NCBI RefSeq assembly: GCF_020520425.1
Contig: NC_079492.1
Span: 114,053,157-114,117,156 of the forward strand
Reading direction: 5' to 3'
Source of the DNA: Spinacia oleracea
Lineage: Eukaryota > Streptophyta > Magnoliopsida > Caryophyllales > Amaranthaceae
Length of the DNA stretch: 64,000 nucleotides
The translations under genes were made by a program, and so were the position numbers. Under the pieces are notes generated by a model that was given only the letters and a program-made list of their open reading frames with translations, was not told the origin of the DNA and did no database searches. Positions 47,751 through 58,432 of this stretch are shown piece by piece (position 1 is the first letter of the stretch; each line of letters starts with the position of its first letter).

Positions 47751-49588
47751 GGGCCCCCCAGCAGCTGGCCCCCAAGAAATGACGGCTACAAATCCTCCTT
47801 CATTGTGGTTTCCCTCTGTAGGTGAGACAGGGGACTTGTTCTTCTTGTATTGGCTCTTTCCCGAGCCGTGAACATTTCTCTGTAAGTAATTTTTGGGGTG
47901 TCCTTTAGAGGCGAGGCCGTCTAGGGCTCTCTTTAAGCTTCTACAGTTCTTGGTGTCATGCCCTATATCCTCGTGGAACTGGCAATACAGCTTAGGGTCT
48001 CAACTTTCAGCAGGTGACTTCATAGGAAAAGGCCGTTCAAGATCAAACTGTGTCCCAACGTCTTTTAGGATTGTGAGGAGATCTGTGTTATACTCGAAAT
48101 ATTCTCTTTCTTGCGGACGCTCTCTCTTGTGCCCAGGAGAGTTATCATGCTCTTTTGACAGAGCCCAAGTGCCATTTACCCGTGGAGCCTTTCGGTCTAT
48201 CATATCCTTCTTTCCTGAGGAGTCTGTCGCTTCACCTGTCTTTCCATCCTTGGACGCGCTGCATATTTCCGTTGCGTGAATGAATGCTTCAGCCTCGTCT
48301 AGAACTTCGGCCATAGTCCGCACTCTTCTTAACTAAATCAAACATGAAGGACCCTTTCTTCAGTCCTCTGATAAAGTTATCAAAAGAGACGTCGTCGGGT
48401 AGGTCTGGGATCTGCCCGGCCTCTAGGTTGAATCGTTTCACATAACTTCTTAATGATTCATCTTTCCCTTGTTGATCGAATGCGTCCTAAATGCATGCTC
48501 GTTTTCCTTTCTTCCTTGTGTGCCATGAACCTAGTGGAGAACAGGGTTTGCAGTTTATTGAAGGAGGCACTTGATCCTGGGGGTAGTCGCTCAAACCATT
48601 TGGACGCACCCCTTTAAGGGTGGCAGGGAAGTATTTGCACCAAGTGGCTTCATTTGTTCCCTGAACATACATGTGGTGACGGTAAGCAACTAGGTGCATA
48701 TCTGGGTCAGTAGTACCGTCATAGGCTTCAATGGTATGAGTCTTGACCTTGGGTTCTTTCGGGGCGTTCATTATGTCCTCGGAAAAATGAGTACTCATGG
48801 GCCTCAGCGTCAGACTATTAAGCCCTTATTGGATGTGGTAAGTAGGTTCACGGCGGCTGGAAAACATGCGGGGGCGCAAGCTTACTCTGTTAGGCGTCAT
48901 CTGGGTATGTCCTCGAGCAGAGGGAGGGTCCTCCATCACTGGGGTGGACCCAGTGTCTGACAGTTCAGATTCAGCTTCATAGTGCTCTTGACGTCTCGAG
49001 GAGGGTCGCAAGACGGCCGGAGGGTTTCCCCTGGAAGGCGGTCGCGCGAGTTGATCCCTTCGAGGCAAAAAGGTTTGGAAGCCGCGGCCGAACTCTGAGC
49101 GCTCGGCCACAGGACTGATTCCACGGCTGGCTTGCGGACGGGAGCTTTCTCCTGCCCTCCACACATTGGACCTAAGAGGCATTCTGCTTATCCGATTGAC
49201 GCCTAGACTGAGGGGCCTCTGTGGGGCCGTCCTTTCGCTGCCGTAGATCAACATGTTCTTTCGAATTTCGTCCTGCAATGTGGTACTCATCTGTTGTCGA
49301 AAGGTTTGATTCATTTGCTGTTGAAATCCTGCTAGAATCTCGCGCAGCGATCCACCTAGACTGGCAAGTCCAAATTCTCGTCCAGCACGGCATCTCGGAC
49401 GCTGGGGCTTAGGTGGCCACCAGGCGGAGATACTTCCAGGGTTGGTTCTTCTTCTACGATTACCTCAACTTCCTGCACCCGACGTGGTGTGTTTCCGGCA
49501 TGGCTACCTCTATGTGACGCTAACTCCTTTCGCGAGGCCGTCTCTCCTCTCCATCATTATACTCTTCTTCGGACCGCGGTTCGGCCAT
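47751..49588 (-). pseudogene. Tat-lineage gag, broken by several frameshifts and stops
   Basis: The probable start ATG is at 49588 (MAEPRSEEEYNDGEERRP), about 30 bp after the primer binding site. Recognisable gag parts occur in different frames: MNQTFRQQMSTTLQDEI (from 49314); the retrotransposon gag core EAYDGTTDPDMHLVAYRHHM and FPATLKG (48600-48740); a region with LPDDVSFDNFIRGLKKGS (48340-48410); an alpha-helical part MAEVLDEAEAFIHATEI (48270-48320); and FHEDIGHDTKNCRSLKR near 47930-47980, a His/Cys motif typical just before the protease. Stops include one at about 48000. The gag cannot be made as one protein. Confidence 0.85.
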
Positions 49589-49596
49589 GATACTGT

Positions 49597-49619
49597 ACCT
49601 CCCCACAGACGGCGCCAAA
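49597..49619 (-). promoter_or_regulatory. Primer binding site of the Tat element
   Basis: TTTGGCGCCGTCTGTGGGGA directly follows the 5' LTR on the minus strand. TGGCGCCGT at this place is the usual tRNA-complementary start of many plant gypsy elements; I do not assign the tRNA. It fixes the orientation of the element. Confidence 0.8.
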
Positions 49620-50150
49620 TGTTGTGGGATCTTTTTCGGTGATGACGTGTCACGCGTTCCTCGGAGGTATCAAGTATGAGCTGGCACGAACTTCTGGCAA
49701 CCTGCAAAACAAGAATATTCCCGTAGGAATATTCCCTCCGATTCTTAAGTAAGTATCTGCTATAGAGAGAAGTCATTTTAGAGAGAAGGCAGTGCAAATG
49801 TAGTTTTAAGATAGGTGGGAATGAATTGATTGCCCTTCTACTGCACTATTTATAGTGTTAGGGTTTCTTGGGAATTGGTCCCTCATAGCTGCATGATTGG
49901 GTGCTTTGTAAGATTGGGACACGTGTCCTCTATATTGGAGACTTGGTTTAGGCCTGGTGGGCCTCTTGAGCATTTGGGCTTTTTGGGTATAGCGGATCAG
50001 GATCTTCTTGAGCAGATGGGTCTCATGACCTACTGATGGGCCTTGGACCTGGAGATGTATGTGAGTTTATGAGACGATTCGCGGTGGGCCTTTGGGCCTT
50101 CTTTCTAGGCTATCATAGTACGGCCAGGTGGCGCTCTCCAGGCCACATCA
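49620..50150 (-). repeat. 5' LTR of the Tat element
   Basis: A 531-bp repeat matching 39656-40195. On the minus strand it starts TGATGTGGCCTGGAG and ends ATCCCACAACA. A TATA-like CTATAAATAGTGC on the minus strand near 49850 is a plausible promoter. Confidence 0.93.
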
Positions 50151-50960
50151 GTGTACATGTAGTAGAATCTCATTCATTCAGTACACAATAAGGGCTAATA
50201 GCGTACTACTCCCTCCGTATTTTAAAAAGAGATACACACTAGTAGAAAAATCGTCATGTGCTTCCCTTCAAGTGCGGCTCATTTTGTAAATTGGCAGCAC
50301 TTGAGAGCACAAAAAAAAATAAAAAAGTATATTTCACAAGTGCGGGCTCATTTTAGAAAATTGGCAGCACTTGACTTCAAGTGCGGGCTCATTCTAAAAA
50401 CGAGCCGCACAAAATATTTCTAAAAATAATTCCAAAAAATATTTCATTTGGCGCTTCTCCTCTTCTTCCTCTTCTCTGTTTCCCTAAAACCTATTTTCAT
50501 TTCCCGCTTCTCTACTCTTCCCCTCTCTGGTTTCTCTACTCTTCCCCTCTCTCTGCTCTTCCTCTCTTTGGTTTCTCTGTGCGCGAAATCAACACTCACA
50601 ACACTCATAACGCACACCGCACTCCACCACCACCGTCGCGTCGCCGCTGCTGGTCCCCCACCGTCGCGTCGCCGCTGCTGGCCCCCCACCGTCGCGTCAC
50701 CGCTGGTACTCCCTCACCGCCGCGTCTCCGCTGCTGCTCCCCCACCGCTGCGAATTTTGGAAAGTCAAATTTCAATTTGCGTTTCTCCAAATCCTAGAAA
50801 ATGTGGGGTGGCTTTTTCCGGGTAATCAAAAATCTCTCTCATGTTCCTTGAATCTGTTACTTTATAACTGCATAGTAATGATTATTGATGTTTTGATTAT
50901 GAAAGGATCCTGTTTTAGATCGGATTTAATTGGATTATGCACTTCTGTTAGAATGATAAA

Positions 50961-51775
50961 ATTCTTTGACTTCGAGAAGATTCAATTCCTTAGAGATATT
51001 AAGGCTCACCAAAGAAGCTTGAGGTCATTCTTTCTAGCACCTGCTTCTGTTTACTGTAAATACATTTAGATTTAGTAATGTTATTTACGTATATGAATCT
51101 GAAATTTATCTCACTTTTTTGGCACTAACGGGGATTATTCTAAAACTTATGCAAAGTACTTTGATGAAGCAAAACCTTGGACTGAGAGGTGTGATGTTTC
51201 ATTTCCTTGTGCTACAAAAAACGAAATAGATCAATCTGATGCCATTAGTTTGGTCAATTCTGGTTGTCGTCTGCTAGTTGAAGGTGTGTTTTATATCTGT
51301 GTCAAATCTCTAACCTTAATCTATATTAAGGTGTTATTACCTCTGAAGCTGTTGATGTCCTAAGGAAAGCCAATGTTGTAGTTGCACCAGCCATGGATGC
51401 TAGAGCTGGGGGGGGGGGTAAGATTGCTTTTACATGTTTACTTGCTTCGATGTTGGTCACTATAATAGACTGAGTATTTTGTGTTAAATGGGGCTCAAGA
51501 TTGTAGTTTGATGAAGACATTGATGAATTTATACTTCTTATAACTGTCATATCTTATCCTCTCCTCTTATTAGAGATTCTACTTAAGGATGTAAATAAAG
51601 ATAAAACAAGAGAATTATCATTATTTTTCAGATGTATCCATGATACTTGTGATTCTTGTTTGCTAAACTCAATGATGTTGCATACAGGTTGCTGTTGGAG
51701 AACTTGAACAAATCATGTGTTCAATCTGATGCAATGGACCCCTGAAGACTTTGAATCTAAATTACAGGTCAGCCA
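50961..51775 (+). pseudogene. GDH: Captured NADP-specific glutamate dehydrogenase fragment
   Basis: Four exon pieces: KIQFLRDIKAHQRSLR (about 50961-51023), YAKYFDEAKPWTERCDVSFP with KNEIDQSDAISLVNSGCR (about 51135-51282), VITSEAVDVLRKANVVVAPA (about 51331-51415), and QWTPEDFESKLQ (about 51687-51768, shifted in frame). These follow in the right order the middle-to-C-terminal part of hexameric NADP-GDH, which makes glutamate from 2-oxoglutarate and ammonium. GT/AG borders are kept at several exons (GAAGGTGTG, GGGGTAAG). A run of nine or ten G at 51409-51418 and the shift in the last exon break the frame. N-terminal and substrate-binding parts are absent. Confidence 0.82.
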
Positions 51776-52691
51776 ATGTACAGTATGCTATATACCTCTT
51801 GATACCTTTATAATATTTGTGTAGTCCAAACAGAACTCAGTAGATGACCTCACTTGATAAAGGTTTACCAAGTTTGTTGTTCTTTAGCTGGCAAATGGTT
51901 AAAGTCTTGCTGTGAGAGACTTTTTTTATATATTTTCCTTTATTTTTTTCGTTTATTGTCTTCTATGACTGCCGATTTCTCTCCTTTGGAGTACACCAAC
52001 GAAGCTTAAATTTGAGCCTACTCATTAATAATCCATGCAAAATTTGAACACTGTCATATGTCAAGGTTGTTAGACTCGCCTCATTTATGCTCAATGATTT
52101 AATTGATTCAGTGTGTGCTTGTTATCAAGCTTCAGTTCACTACCATAGCATAAATGAAACGTGTTGTTCTTCAATTCTGGACACCATCACATAATCTGTC
52201 ATTTATAGTTGATGCATTCGCAGTAGTTAATCGAAGAGCTGCAGTTTTTTTCTGTCACAACCATTAAGCAGTCAGTAGCAATACTACAAAAAAACCCAGT
52301 TCTTAGACGTGGTCCAAACCAGAGAATTTTGGATACGAAGTAACTTCGCTTCAAAAGAGTCATGGGAAAATAAGACACAAGTAATACCTTCCCTTCTATG
52401 TGCAATTTGAGCACTAGAATGAGTCTATCATGTATTATGTACTAGTTCTGATGCTAGAATGTGTGTGTGTGGATTGGGGTGGGAGGAGAGGAGTTAAGAA
52501 CAGTAGGTGATATTCAGCTCAGTTCGGAGTTGTACAGATAAAAAAACTGTTGGAAGTTGGATGCATACTCTTAGCATTAGGTGGCTAGTTAGTTGTTTGT
52601 TAATATCTTGATGTCCTTTTATGCATTTTGATGAGCTACAAAATGCCAAATATGTTCTTCATGTGCTTATGCAAGTATGGTGTCTTTTCAG

Positions 52692-54135
52692 GATCATGAT
52701 CGTGGAAAAGAAAATGTCAGACTGAAAAAAGGAGTTGCAATCCATAAGCCAAAAAGTAGAGGTGATGCTAATGCAAAGAAAAAAATGAACAAGGATAATC
52801 AGGAAGCATATAGGAAGAAATTAATGGACGAAAAAAGGGCTCTAAAAGGAGGTCAATTTTTTGTTGTACAAATCAATTTTGCGGATCATGTTCAGATGAG
52901 AGCTTACTGAGTTTTTTCATAACCCATCAAGAAAAGTCATGTAAAGCAGATTTGAGGGCTGAAGCTGCTAAACAGAAGCAGTTGGAGAAAGAGAGGAAGA
53001 AATTGGAGAACTATAAGTTCAGTGAGAATGACATCGTGGCTGAAATTGATCCAAACGTTCTGTCAGGTTCACTTAGAGGTAGGCCTGGTAAGGGTATATC
53101 TGCTGAACTTCAGTCTTGTAGGAGTGTTATCTTCTAGTTTTAGTCTTACTGATACTTTTCGTTGGATATAGGTCCTCTGCTAACAATGTTTAACGAGAAA
53201 GGTCTCAATTATAAAATAAATCCAAATCCCGTTGAAGAATCAATTGTTTGGAGATTTACTCTTCCAGAAAATATTTATCAGGTAAATGAAACTATTAGTT
53301 CATATATCCTGTCGATAATTTCTATCGATTTCCGGACATAAAAAATAATATGCAATTAATTGGAAGATGCAAGTTAAACCTTAATTACTATTAATTTATC
53401 CTTTTCCTTTTTACTTCCTGAATTCTTTTATTTTTATTCCCAATCACCACAATGTTCTTCCTTACTTATATAACGTACTATATATCCTAATTCCTGAAGA
53501 ATAGCTTGAAACTGATGGAGAGATGGGGATTGTTTGCCTGCAGAAGTCTGCAGTGAAACCAGATATTCGATATATATTGCTCATTTATGATGCTGATGCA
53601 ACAGACTCGCAAGTTCATACACAAATAATTCTCACACACCGAAATAGGAGAAGCAAGGAGAAGTTTAATTGATGAAAACTCAACAGAGTGGAATACAAAA
53701 TCAGTAGCTTTAGGCTACCACTCTCAAGGTTAGTGAATGTAGGTCACAACTCTCTTTCAATACAAAACTCAGAACCCTTCTATCTCTCCTCTTTCTCTAT
53801 TTAAGCACTTAGGGATTGCTACCTAGTACTATGCATTTAATGAAGCTCTGCTGCTACTTTCTGTCTACAAGTGTGGCAACAGTTCTTTCTCCCCTTCCTC
53901 ACTTGTGTTGTGTTGGTTGTTCTTGTCTGGTGCTTTGTCAGTTGTTATTGGTCCCCTTTTGTGCTTCCTTCTGTACACGAGTTGGACGGTTAGGATGGTT
54001 CATTACAGATTCTGAGGAATTTTGTAACCGTGCTAATGATGGATCTCTTATGGTTCATATTTCTTCTGTGCGTTATCATTCTTACACAATCTGCTGCCTC
54101 ACTAACAGGTTGATTTATTTTTATCAATTAAAGGT
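52692..54135 (+). pseudogene. EME1: Captured crossover junction endonuclease EME1 fragment, split by a solo LTR
   Basis: Exon 1 (52692-52851): RLKKGVAIHKPKSRGDANAK, MNKDNQEAYRKKLMDEKR. Exon 2 (52950-53078): EAAKQKQLEKERKKLENYKF, DIVAEIDPNVLSGS. Exon 3 (53172-53281): LLTMFNEKGLNYKINPNPVE, SIVWRFTLPE. Exon 4 (53543-53593 plus 54008-54135): KPDIRYILLIYD before and SEEFCNRANDGSLM, HSYTICCLTNRL after the inserted LTR. This is the coiled-coil plus the start of the nuclease-like (ERCC4-type) domain of EME1, the partner of MUS81 in resolving recombination intermediates. Intron borders are GT/AG, showing DNA-level capture. N-terminus and the C-terminal helix-hairpin-helix region are missing. Confidence 0.78.
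53594..54007 (+). mobile_element. Solo LTR inside the EME1 fragment
   Basis: A 414-bp insertion starting TGATGCAACAGAC and ending GGTTCATTACA, flanked by GATGC (53589-53593) and GATTC (54008-54012), a 5-bp duplication with one change. Without the insertion and one flank the EME1 exon reads through without a shift. A TATA-like CTATTTAAGC near 53796 suggests plus-strand orientation. No internal retrotransposon sequence remains, as after LTR-LTR recombination. Confidence 0.7.
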
Positions 54136-54479
54136 GAGACTATTTGCAATAATATGGTTTCCTTCATTTAATAGCTTCACATATTCAGTGCTTTTGGTGA
54201 TGCATTCTGATCTGCACATGTTCTGTGTTTTTGTACTGATGCGCTGCATTCTGATATGATCATGTTCTGCTTTTCTAATCTGCATTGATGCTTGCTGATC
54301 TACACTAATGCTTAATGATCTGCTTGTCTGTTATGTCTGATATGTACAGCTGTACAAATCTTCTTTATGCTGCTGCTATATGCGTTGCTGCTGTATAGTT
54401 GCATTTGACATAAGTTGACTTAGGTTGACTTTCTAGTGAACCTAAGTCAACTTTGTTACAACTTAATAATGAACAAATG

Positions 54480-55790
54480 GGTTGGCTCAAAACATACTTT
54501 GGTGAAAGCAAAAAATCACCTATATTGATCCAATAAACTTTAAATGTGCTTAACTAGACCTAACTAGGTGACATTGAGTTGAAAGTTGGAAGCAAAATGA
54601 TCCATTTTAGTCAAAATATGACCTATAATGATCAAATGAGCCTTAAATATGCATAACTTGACCAAAGTAGGTGAGAATGAGTTTTAGAATTATAAAACAA
54701 AGAATATTATACATGTAAAAGATTTAATATACTTAATTAGGTTCATTAGTTGAAAGTTGGGAGACAAATAAGCCATTTTAGTCAAACTATGACATATAAT
54801 GATCAAACAGGCCTTAAATGTGCATAACTTGACCGAAGTAGGTGAAAGTGATTCTTTCAAACATAAAACTAAGTATATTAAACATTTAAAGGACTTAAAA
54901 TACTTCTTTAGGTTCATTAATTGAAAATTGGGAGCTAAATAAGCCATTTTAGTCAAAATATAACCTATATGATCAAACGAGCCTTAAATTTTCATAACTT
55001 GACCAAAGTAGGTGCAAAGGAGTCTTAGAAACTTTAAAATAAACCTAATAAACGTGTAAGGGTTTAAAATACTTATTTAGATTCATTAGTTGAAAGTTAA
55101 GACTGAAATAAGCCATTTTAGTCAAAATATGACGTATAATGAACAAACGAGCCCTGAATGTTCATAACTTGACCAAAGGGTGGTGTGATTGAGACTTAAG
55201 AATATTAAATTAAGTCTAATAAACACGTAAAGGGTTTAAAATACTTATTCAAGTTCAGTAGTTGATAGTTGGGACCGAAATAAGCCATTTTAGTCAAAAT
55301 ATGAATTATAATGAACAAACTAGCCTTAAATGTGCATAACTTGACCAATGTAGGTGAGAATGAGTCTTAGAAACATTAAAATAAGTCTAATAAACATGTA
55401 AAGTATTTAAAATACTTATTTCGGTTCATTAGTTGAAAGTTGAGACCGAAATAAGCCATTTAGTCAAAATGTGACCAATAATAATCAAATGAACCTTAAA
55501 TGAGTCTTTGAAACATAAAAATAAGTATATTAAACACAAAGGGTTTAAAAATACTTATTTAGGTTCATTGGTTAAAAGTTGGAATCGAAGTAGCCATTTT
55601 AGTCAAAATGTGGCCTATAATGATCAAACGAGCCTTATATGTGCATAATTTTACCAAAGTAGGTTAGAATGAGTATTTGAAACATAAAACTAAGTATGTT
55701 AAACATGTAAAGGGTTCAAAAAACTCATTTAAGTTCATTAGTTGAAAGTTAGGAGTGAAATAAGTCATTTTTATTATTATACGGTTCATT
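54480..55790. repeat. Tandem array with unit of about 170 bp in CACTA family B
   Basis: About eight units, each with GCATAACTTGACCAAAGTAG, GAGTCTTAGAAACAT, GGTTCATTAGTTGAAAGTTG and AAGCCATTTTAGTCAAAATA. CATAACTTGACC recurs at about 54652, 54823, 54993, 55164 and 55336; later units are truncated or diverged. Non-coding. Its place just inside the right subterminal region is usual for CACTA internal repeats. Confidence 0.9.
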
Positions 55791-55892
55791 ATTTCATTGT
55801 TAGGAGCAAATTAAGTCTTACTTTATTATGCGATACAATATTTATAATATAACTAAAGTATGTATATTTTTTTTTGATGGTAGATTTTGTTA

Positions 55893-55990
55893 AGGTATTC
55901 AACAATCCGTGGGACCAGCCTTTCACTACCGTGGGGATAAATGAAGTTCGAGACAAGTTGACAAACTTCATTACTAGTGATTATCTTTGA
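55893..55990 (+). pseudogene. C-terminal coding remnant of an unidentified protein in CACTA family B
   Basis: The frame NNPWDQPFTTVGINEVRDKL ends in TGA at about 55990. The same piece is present at about 355-440 in the old copy with largely conservative changes, so it was coding when the family spread. It may be the last exon of the lost element protein, but I cannot name the family. Confidence 0.4.
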
Positions 55991-56578
55991 TATTTTCTTG
56001 TAATGAATCTTATATTATGGATTCTAGTTTTTCATATGATTATAATGTAATCGACTTTTATATTTACAATTATATACTTTTTAATTTAATTATCTATATA
56101 ATTGGATACTTTTTATGTGATGTATGGAGGTTAATCAATGGCGTGGTCCAATTGTATAATATATGTAGCAGGGTTATATAACAAATCTTGATCAAGTGCG
56201 GCTCACTTATAGGCCAAGTGCGGCTCATTTATATATCAAGTGCGGCTCATTTTTATGCTTGTGCTGCCCATTTCTATGTCAAGTGCGGGCTAATTTTTAA
56301 ATTTGGCAGCACCAAATATGTCAAGTGCGGGCTCATTTTCAAAATTGACAGCACCAAGTTTGTCAAGTGCGGGCTCATATTCTGAAATTGGCAGCACCAA
56401 ATTAGTCAAGTGCGGGCTCATTTTTCAAATTGGCAGCACTTGAAACATCAAGTGCTGCCAATATTTTGGCAGCACTTGAGAAACATCAAGTGCGGGCACT
56501 CCATGTGCTGCACATGTAAAAGCCCGCACTAAACCCCTTAAAATGAGCCCGCACTTGAGATTTTTTCCTCTAGTGACA

Positions 56579-57560
56579 TTTTCCTTAAACGATCGTATTT
56601 TAAAAAGAGATACAATTACTTTTTTTGACATGTCTTGGTCTCAACTTTCAATTATATTAATATTTCTCTCTTTTTTGTAGTACTCACACTTACTCACGTT
56701 ATCTTTTTACTATAATAAATAATTCAATCACTATCCTACTTTCATCTTATTTTAATAAATTTAACTCACTCTTCTAAAACTATGTGCCGGTCAAAGTGTA
56801 TGTCTTTTAAAAGTACGGAGTGAATACGATGGTTAAAACAAAGGTAACACACTCACACTAACGAGTACATTTTTATTTGTTGCACACACAAAGTTTGGAA
56901 GAAAGCAAGTAAAGCACGCAATTTAGAAGGTGGACCAAAGTGCAAAATGAGCATGGTGCACCTTAAGAACACTAGTATGTAATTAAAAGAACATCTGTCG
57001 ATCTGCGTACGTGAAAAGAACATGAATATATATTTTATTTATATTTTTAATAAATAGTGAAAATAATAATTTTTTATAACAAAAAAGTAAATTATATAAC
57101 GCATGTTCTTTTGTCGTAATGTCATGTTCTTTTTCTTATCCACATATATTATTTTGGTGCATCATTCTCACCATGCACCATGTCACGTATTGAGTAAAGC
57201 AAGCCAAAAAAACAGAAAAATTTCAAGTTCAGACTCAGAGGAGGGGATGCCTCGGCACTTGGACCCCTTTCTCCGCTGACCAACCAATGACCATCCCATC
57301 CTAATTTTCTCTCTCCTCTTTTACTTCCTTCCCTTCCCTTCTTTTAACTGCAGTCTGCCATTGTAAGATTGAATATTCAATTTATTCAGAAGAAAATAAA
57401 GTCACTGACCCTTAACTTCTTGGACAGTTATGACTTTTTTTAGGGGACCCCAGCAACCCCAAGAATTATCCCAAATCGGTGACCCACACCCTTAATTATT
57501 AATTTAAGGTGTTAGGTTTCGTGTTTTTTTTAAATAAATGAATTATATAAAAATCATAAA
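56579..57560. other. MITE remainder and spacer without gene
   Basis: The first 245 bp are the Stowaway remainder described above. From 56826 to 57560 the sequence is AT-rich with no convincing frame or repeat boundary. Confidence 0.4.
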
Positions 57561-57576
57561 CTCTCACCCACTCTAC

Positions 57577-57840
57577 AATTCTAATTTTTTTTTTTTTTTT
57601 TTTTTTTAAGGAAAGATACACGAAAGTTAGAAAAATCTTATTTCAAGACTGTAACCTAACTTATCTAAAGAAATAAAATAAGAAAACTTGATGTCTACGT
57701 AAGGGTCAATATCTTGGTGTGTCTGAACTTGGTGACCTAAAAAGGCAACATAATTAGCCGCACGATTGGCTTCCCGATACACTTCTAGATGCATAAACAA
57801 AATTACTCGGAATAGTAACTTGGAGGTGATGATATAAGAG
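57577..57840 (-). pseudogene. 5'-truncated LINE, 3' end with RNase H-like tail and poly(A)
   Basis: On the minus strand a frame reads LFMHLEVYREANRAANYVAF, GHQVQTHQDIDP and ends in TAA shortly before a pure A-run (T-run at 57577-57607 on the plus strand). REANRAAxYxAxLGH is the C-terminal signature of the RNase H-like (RVT_3) domain of plant non-LTR elements. The poly(A) tail right after the stop supports a LINE insertion truncated at its 5' end. Confidence 0.65.
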
Positions 57841-57871
57841 AATTTTGGTTCCCTTATTAAAAAATAATATA

Positions 57872-58070
57872 CTTCCTTAGTATTTTAAAAAGGGGATACA
57901 CTTTGACTGACACATAATTTTAGAAGAGTGAGTTGAATTTATTAAAATAAGATGAAAATAGGGTAGTGGGTGAATTATTTATTATAGTAAAAAGATGATG
58001 CGAATAAGTGTGGGGACAACAAGAAAAAGAGAAACATTAATGTAATTAGAAATGGGGACCGATACATACG
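57872..58070. mobile_element. Stowaway-type MITE
   Basis: After TA, the left end CTTCCTTAGTATTTTAAAAA is a decayed CTCCCTCCGT terminus. The interior CACTTTGACTGACACATAAT, TTATTATAGTAAAAAGATGA matches the split MITE right of 56579 in the opposite orientation. The right end is decayed. Confidence 0.65.
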
Positions 58071-58164
58071 TCGCATTCCCGATTATCCAGATGCTTACGC
58101 GTGGTGGAATGCCCTTAGCAGTTTTGGCTGTTATATCTCAATAGTTGGGTTTTGTTGTTTCTTC

Positions 58165-58432
58165 GTGGTCGTAACAATCATTTTAAGTAGTGGAATATAA
58201 TAAAATATGGATAAAATATGGATAAAATAAGAAAAAAGTGTAAAAAAGTGGATGGTGTAAGAAAAAAATGAATAAAATTAAGAGAAAGTGAGTGGAAATT
58301 TGTAAATATTATGGGGTAAGAAGGATAAAGTTGTAAATTTTCATTTCCAAAAGTAGAATAAAGAAAAGTGTAAAGAACATCATGAAACGGACTAAAACGA
58401 AAAATGTAAAGATCATTTTGAAACGGGGGTAG
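58165..58432. mobile_element. Possible decayed Stowaway MITE
   Basis: The right end reads AAAGATCATTTTGAAACGGG and GGTAGTA, close to the usual GTTTC...GGAGGGAGTA end of Stowaway elements. The left end (AATCATTTTAAGTAGTGGAA) is less clear. Confidence 0.45.

Larger units (their letters stand above)
39656..50150 (-). mobile_element. Ty3/gypsy retrotransposon, Tat lineage, deleted and non-autonomous
   Basis: LTRs at 39656-40195 and 49620-50150 are highly similar and end in CACAACA/TGATGTGG on the minus strand. Target duplication GTCTA (39651-39655) and GTGTA (50151-50155) differs at one base. On the minus strand the 5' LTR is followed by TTTGGCGCCGTCTGTGGGGA, a gypsy-type primer binding site. 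Gag and protease follow on the minus strand. An antisense spliced ORF with a Transposase_28-like domain lies next to the 3' LTR, as in Grande/Tat elements. RT, RNase H and integrase are absent. A Helitron occupies 42759-47065. Confidence 0.9.
39502..50158. mobile_element. Short MITE split by the Tat retrotransposon
   Basis: The left end ATGTACACCTAGTGTACAAG (39502) and the right end, complement of ATGTACACCTAGTGCATAAG, lie on the two sides of the retrotransposon: 39502-39655 plus 50151-50158. Removing the insertion leaves a MITE of about 160 bp with 30-bp inverted repeats (ATGTACACC also at the inner part). The superfamily is unknown because no clear target duplication could be read. Confidence 0.65.
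50237..56575 (+). mobile_element. CACTA element, family B, complete, with captured gene fragments
   Basis: It begins CACTAGTAGAAAAA and ends TTTTTTCCTCTAGTG, with 3-bp duplication ACA at 50234-50236 and 56576-56578. Subterminal repeats (AAGTGCGGGCTCATTTT, TTGGCAGCAC) lie at 50264-50405 and 56200-56560 in opposite orientation. The 6.3-kb interior contains exons of NADP-glutamate dehydrogenase (50960-51775), exons of EME1 (52690-54135, with a solo LTR inside), a 170-bp tandem array (54480-55790) and a short C-terminal coding remnant (55893-55990). No transposase is found, so the element depends on a related autonomous CACTA. Confidence 0.9.
50209..56825. mobile_element. Stowaway-type MITE split by CACTA family B
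   Basis: The left end CTCCCTCCGTATTTTAAAAA begins at 50209 after TA. The remainder is right of the CACTA element at 56579-56825, where TTTTAAAAAGAGATAC recurs and the far end reads TTTTAAAAGTACGGAG. The internal sequence (TTTACTATAATAAATAATTC, GTGCCGGTCAAAGTGTATG) is the complement of the MITE at 57872. The terminal part appears on both sides of the CACTA insertion, so the target may have been two stacked MITE ends. Confidence 0.65.

Noticed and set aside
47893..48279. Plus-strand ORF of 128 codons
   Set aside because: Exact antisense of the Tat gag region, which has clear gag motifs on the minus strand.
53816..54259. 147-codon ORF taken as a separate gene
   Set aside because: It begins in the solo LTR and continues into the EME1 exon and its intron; only the EME1 part is meaningful.
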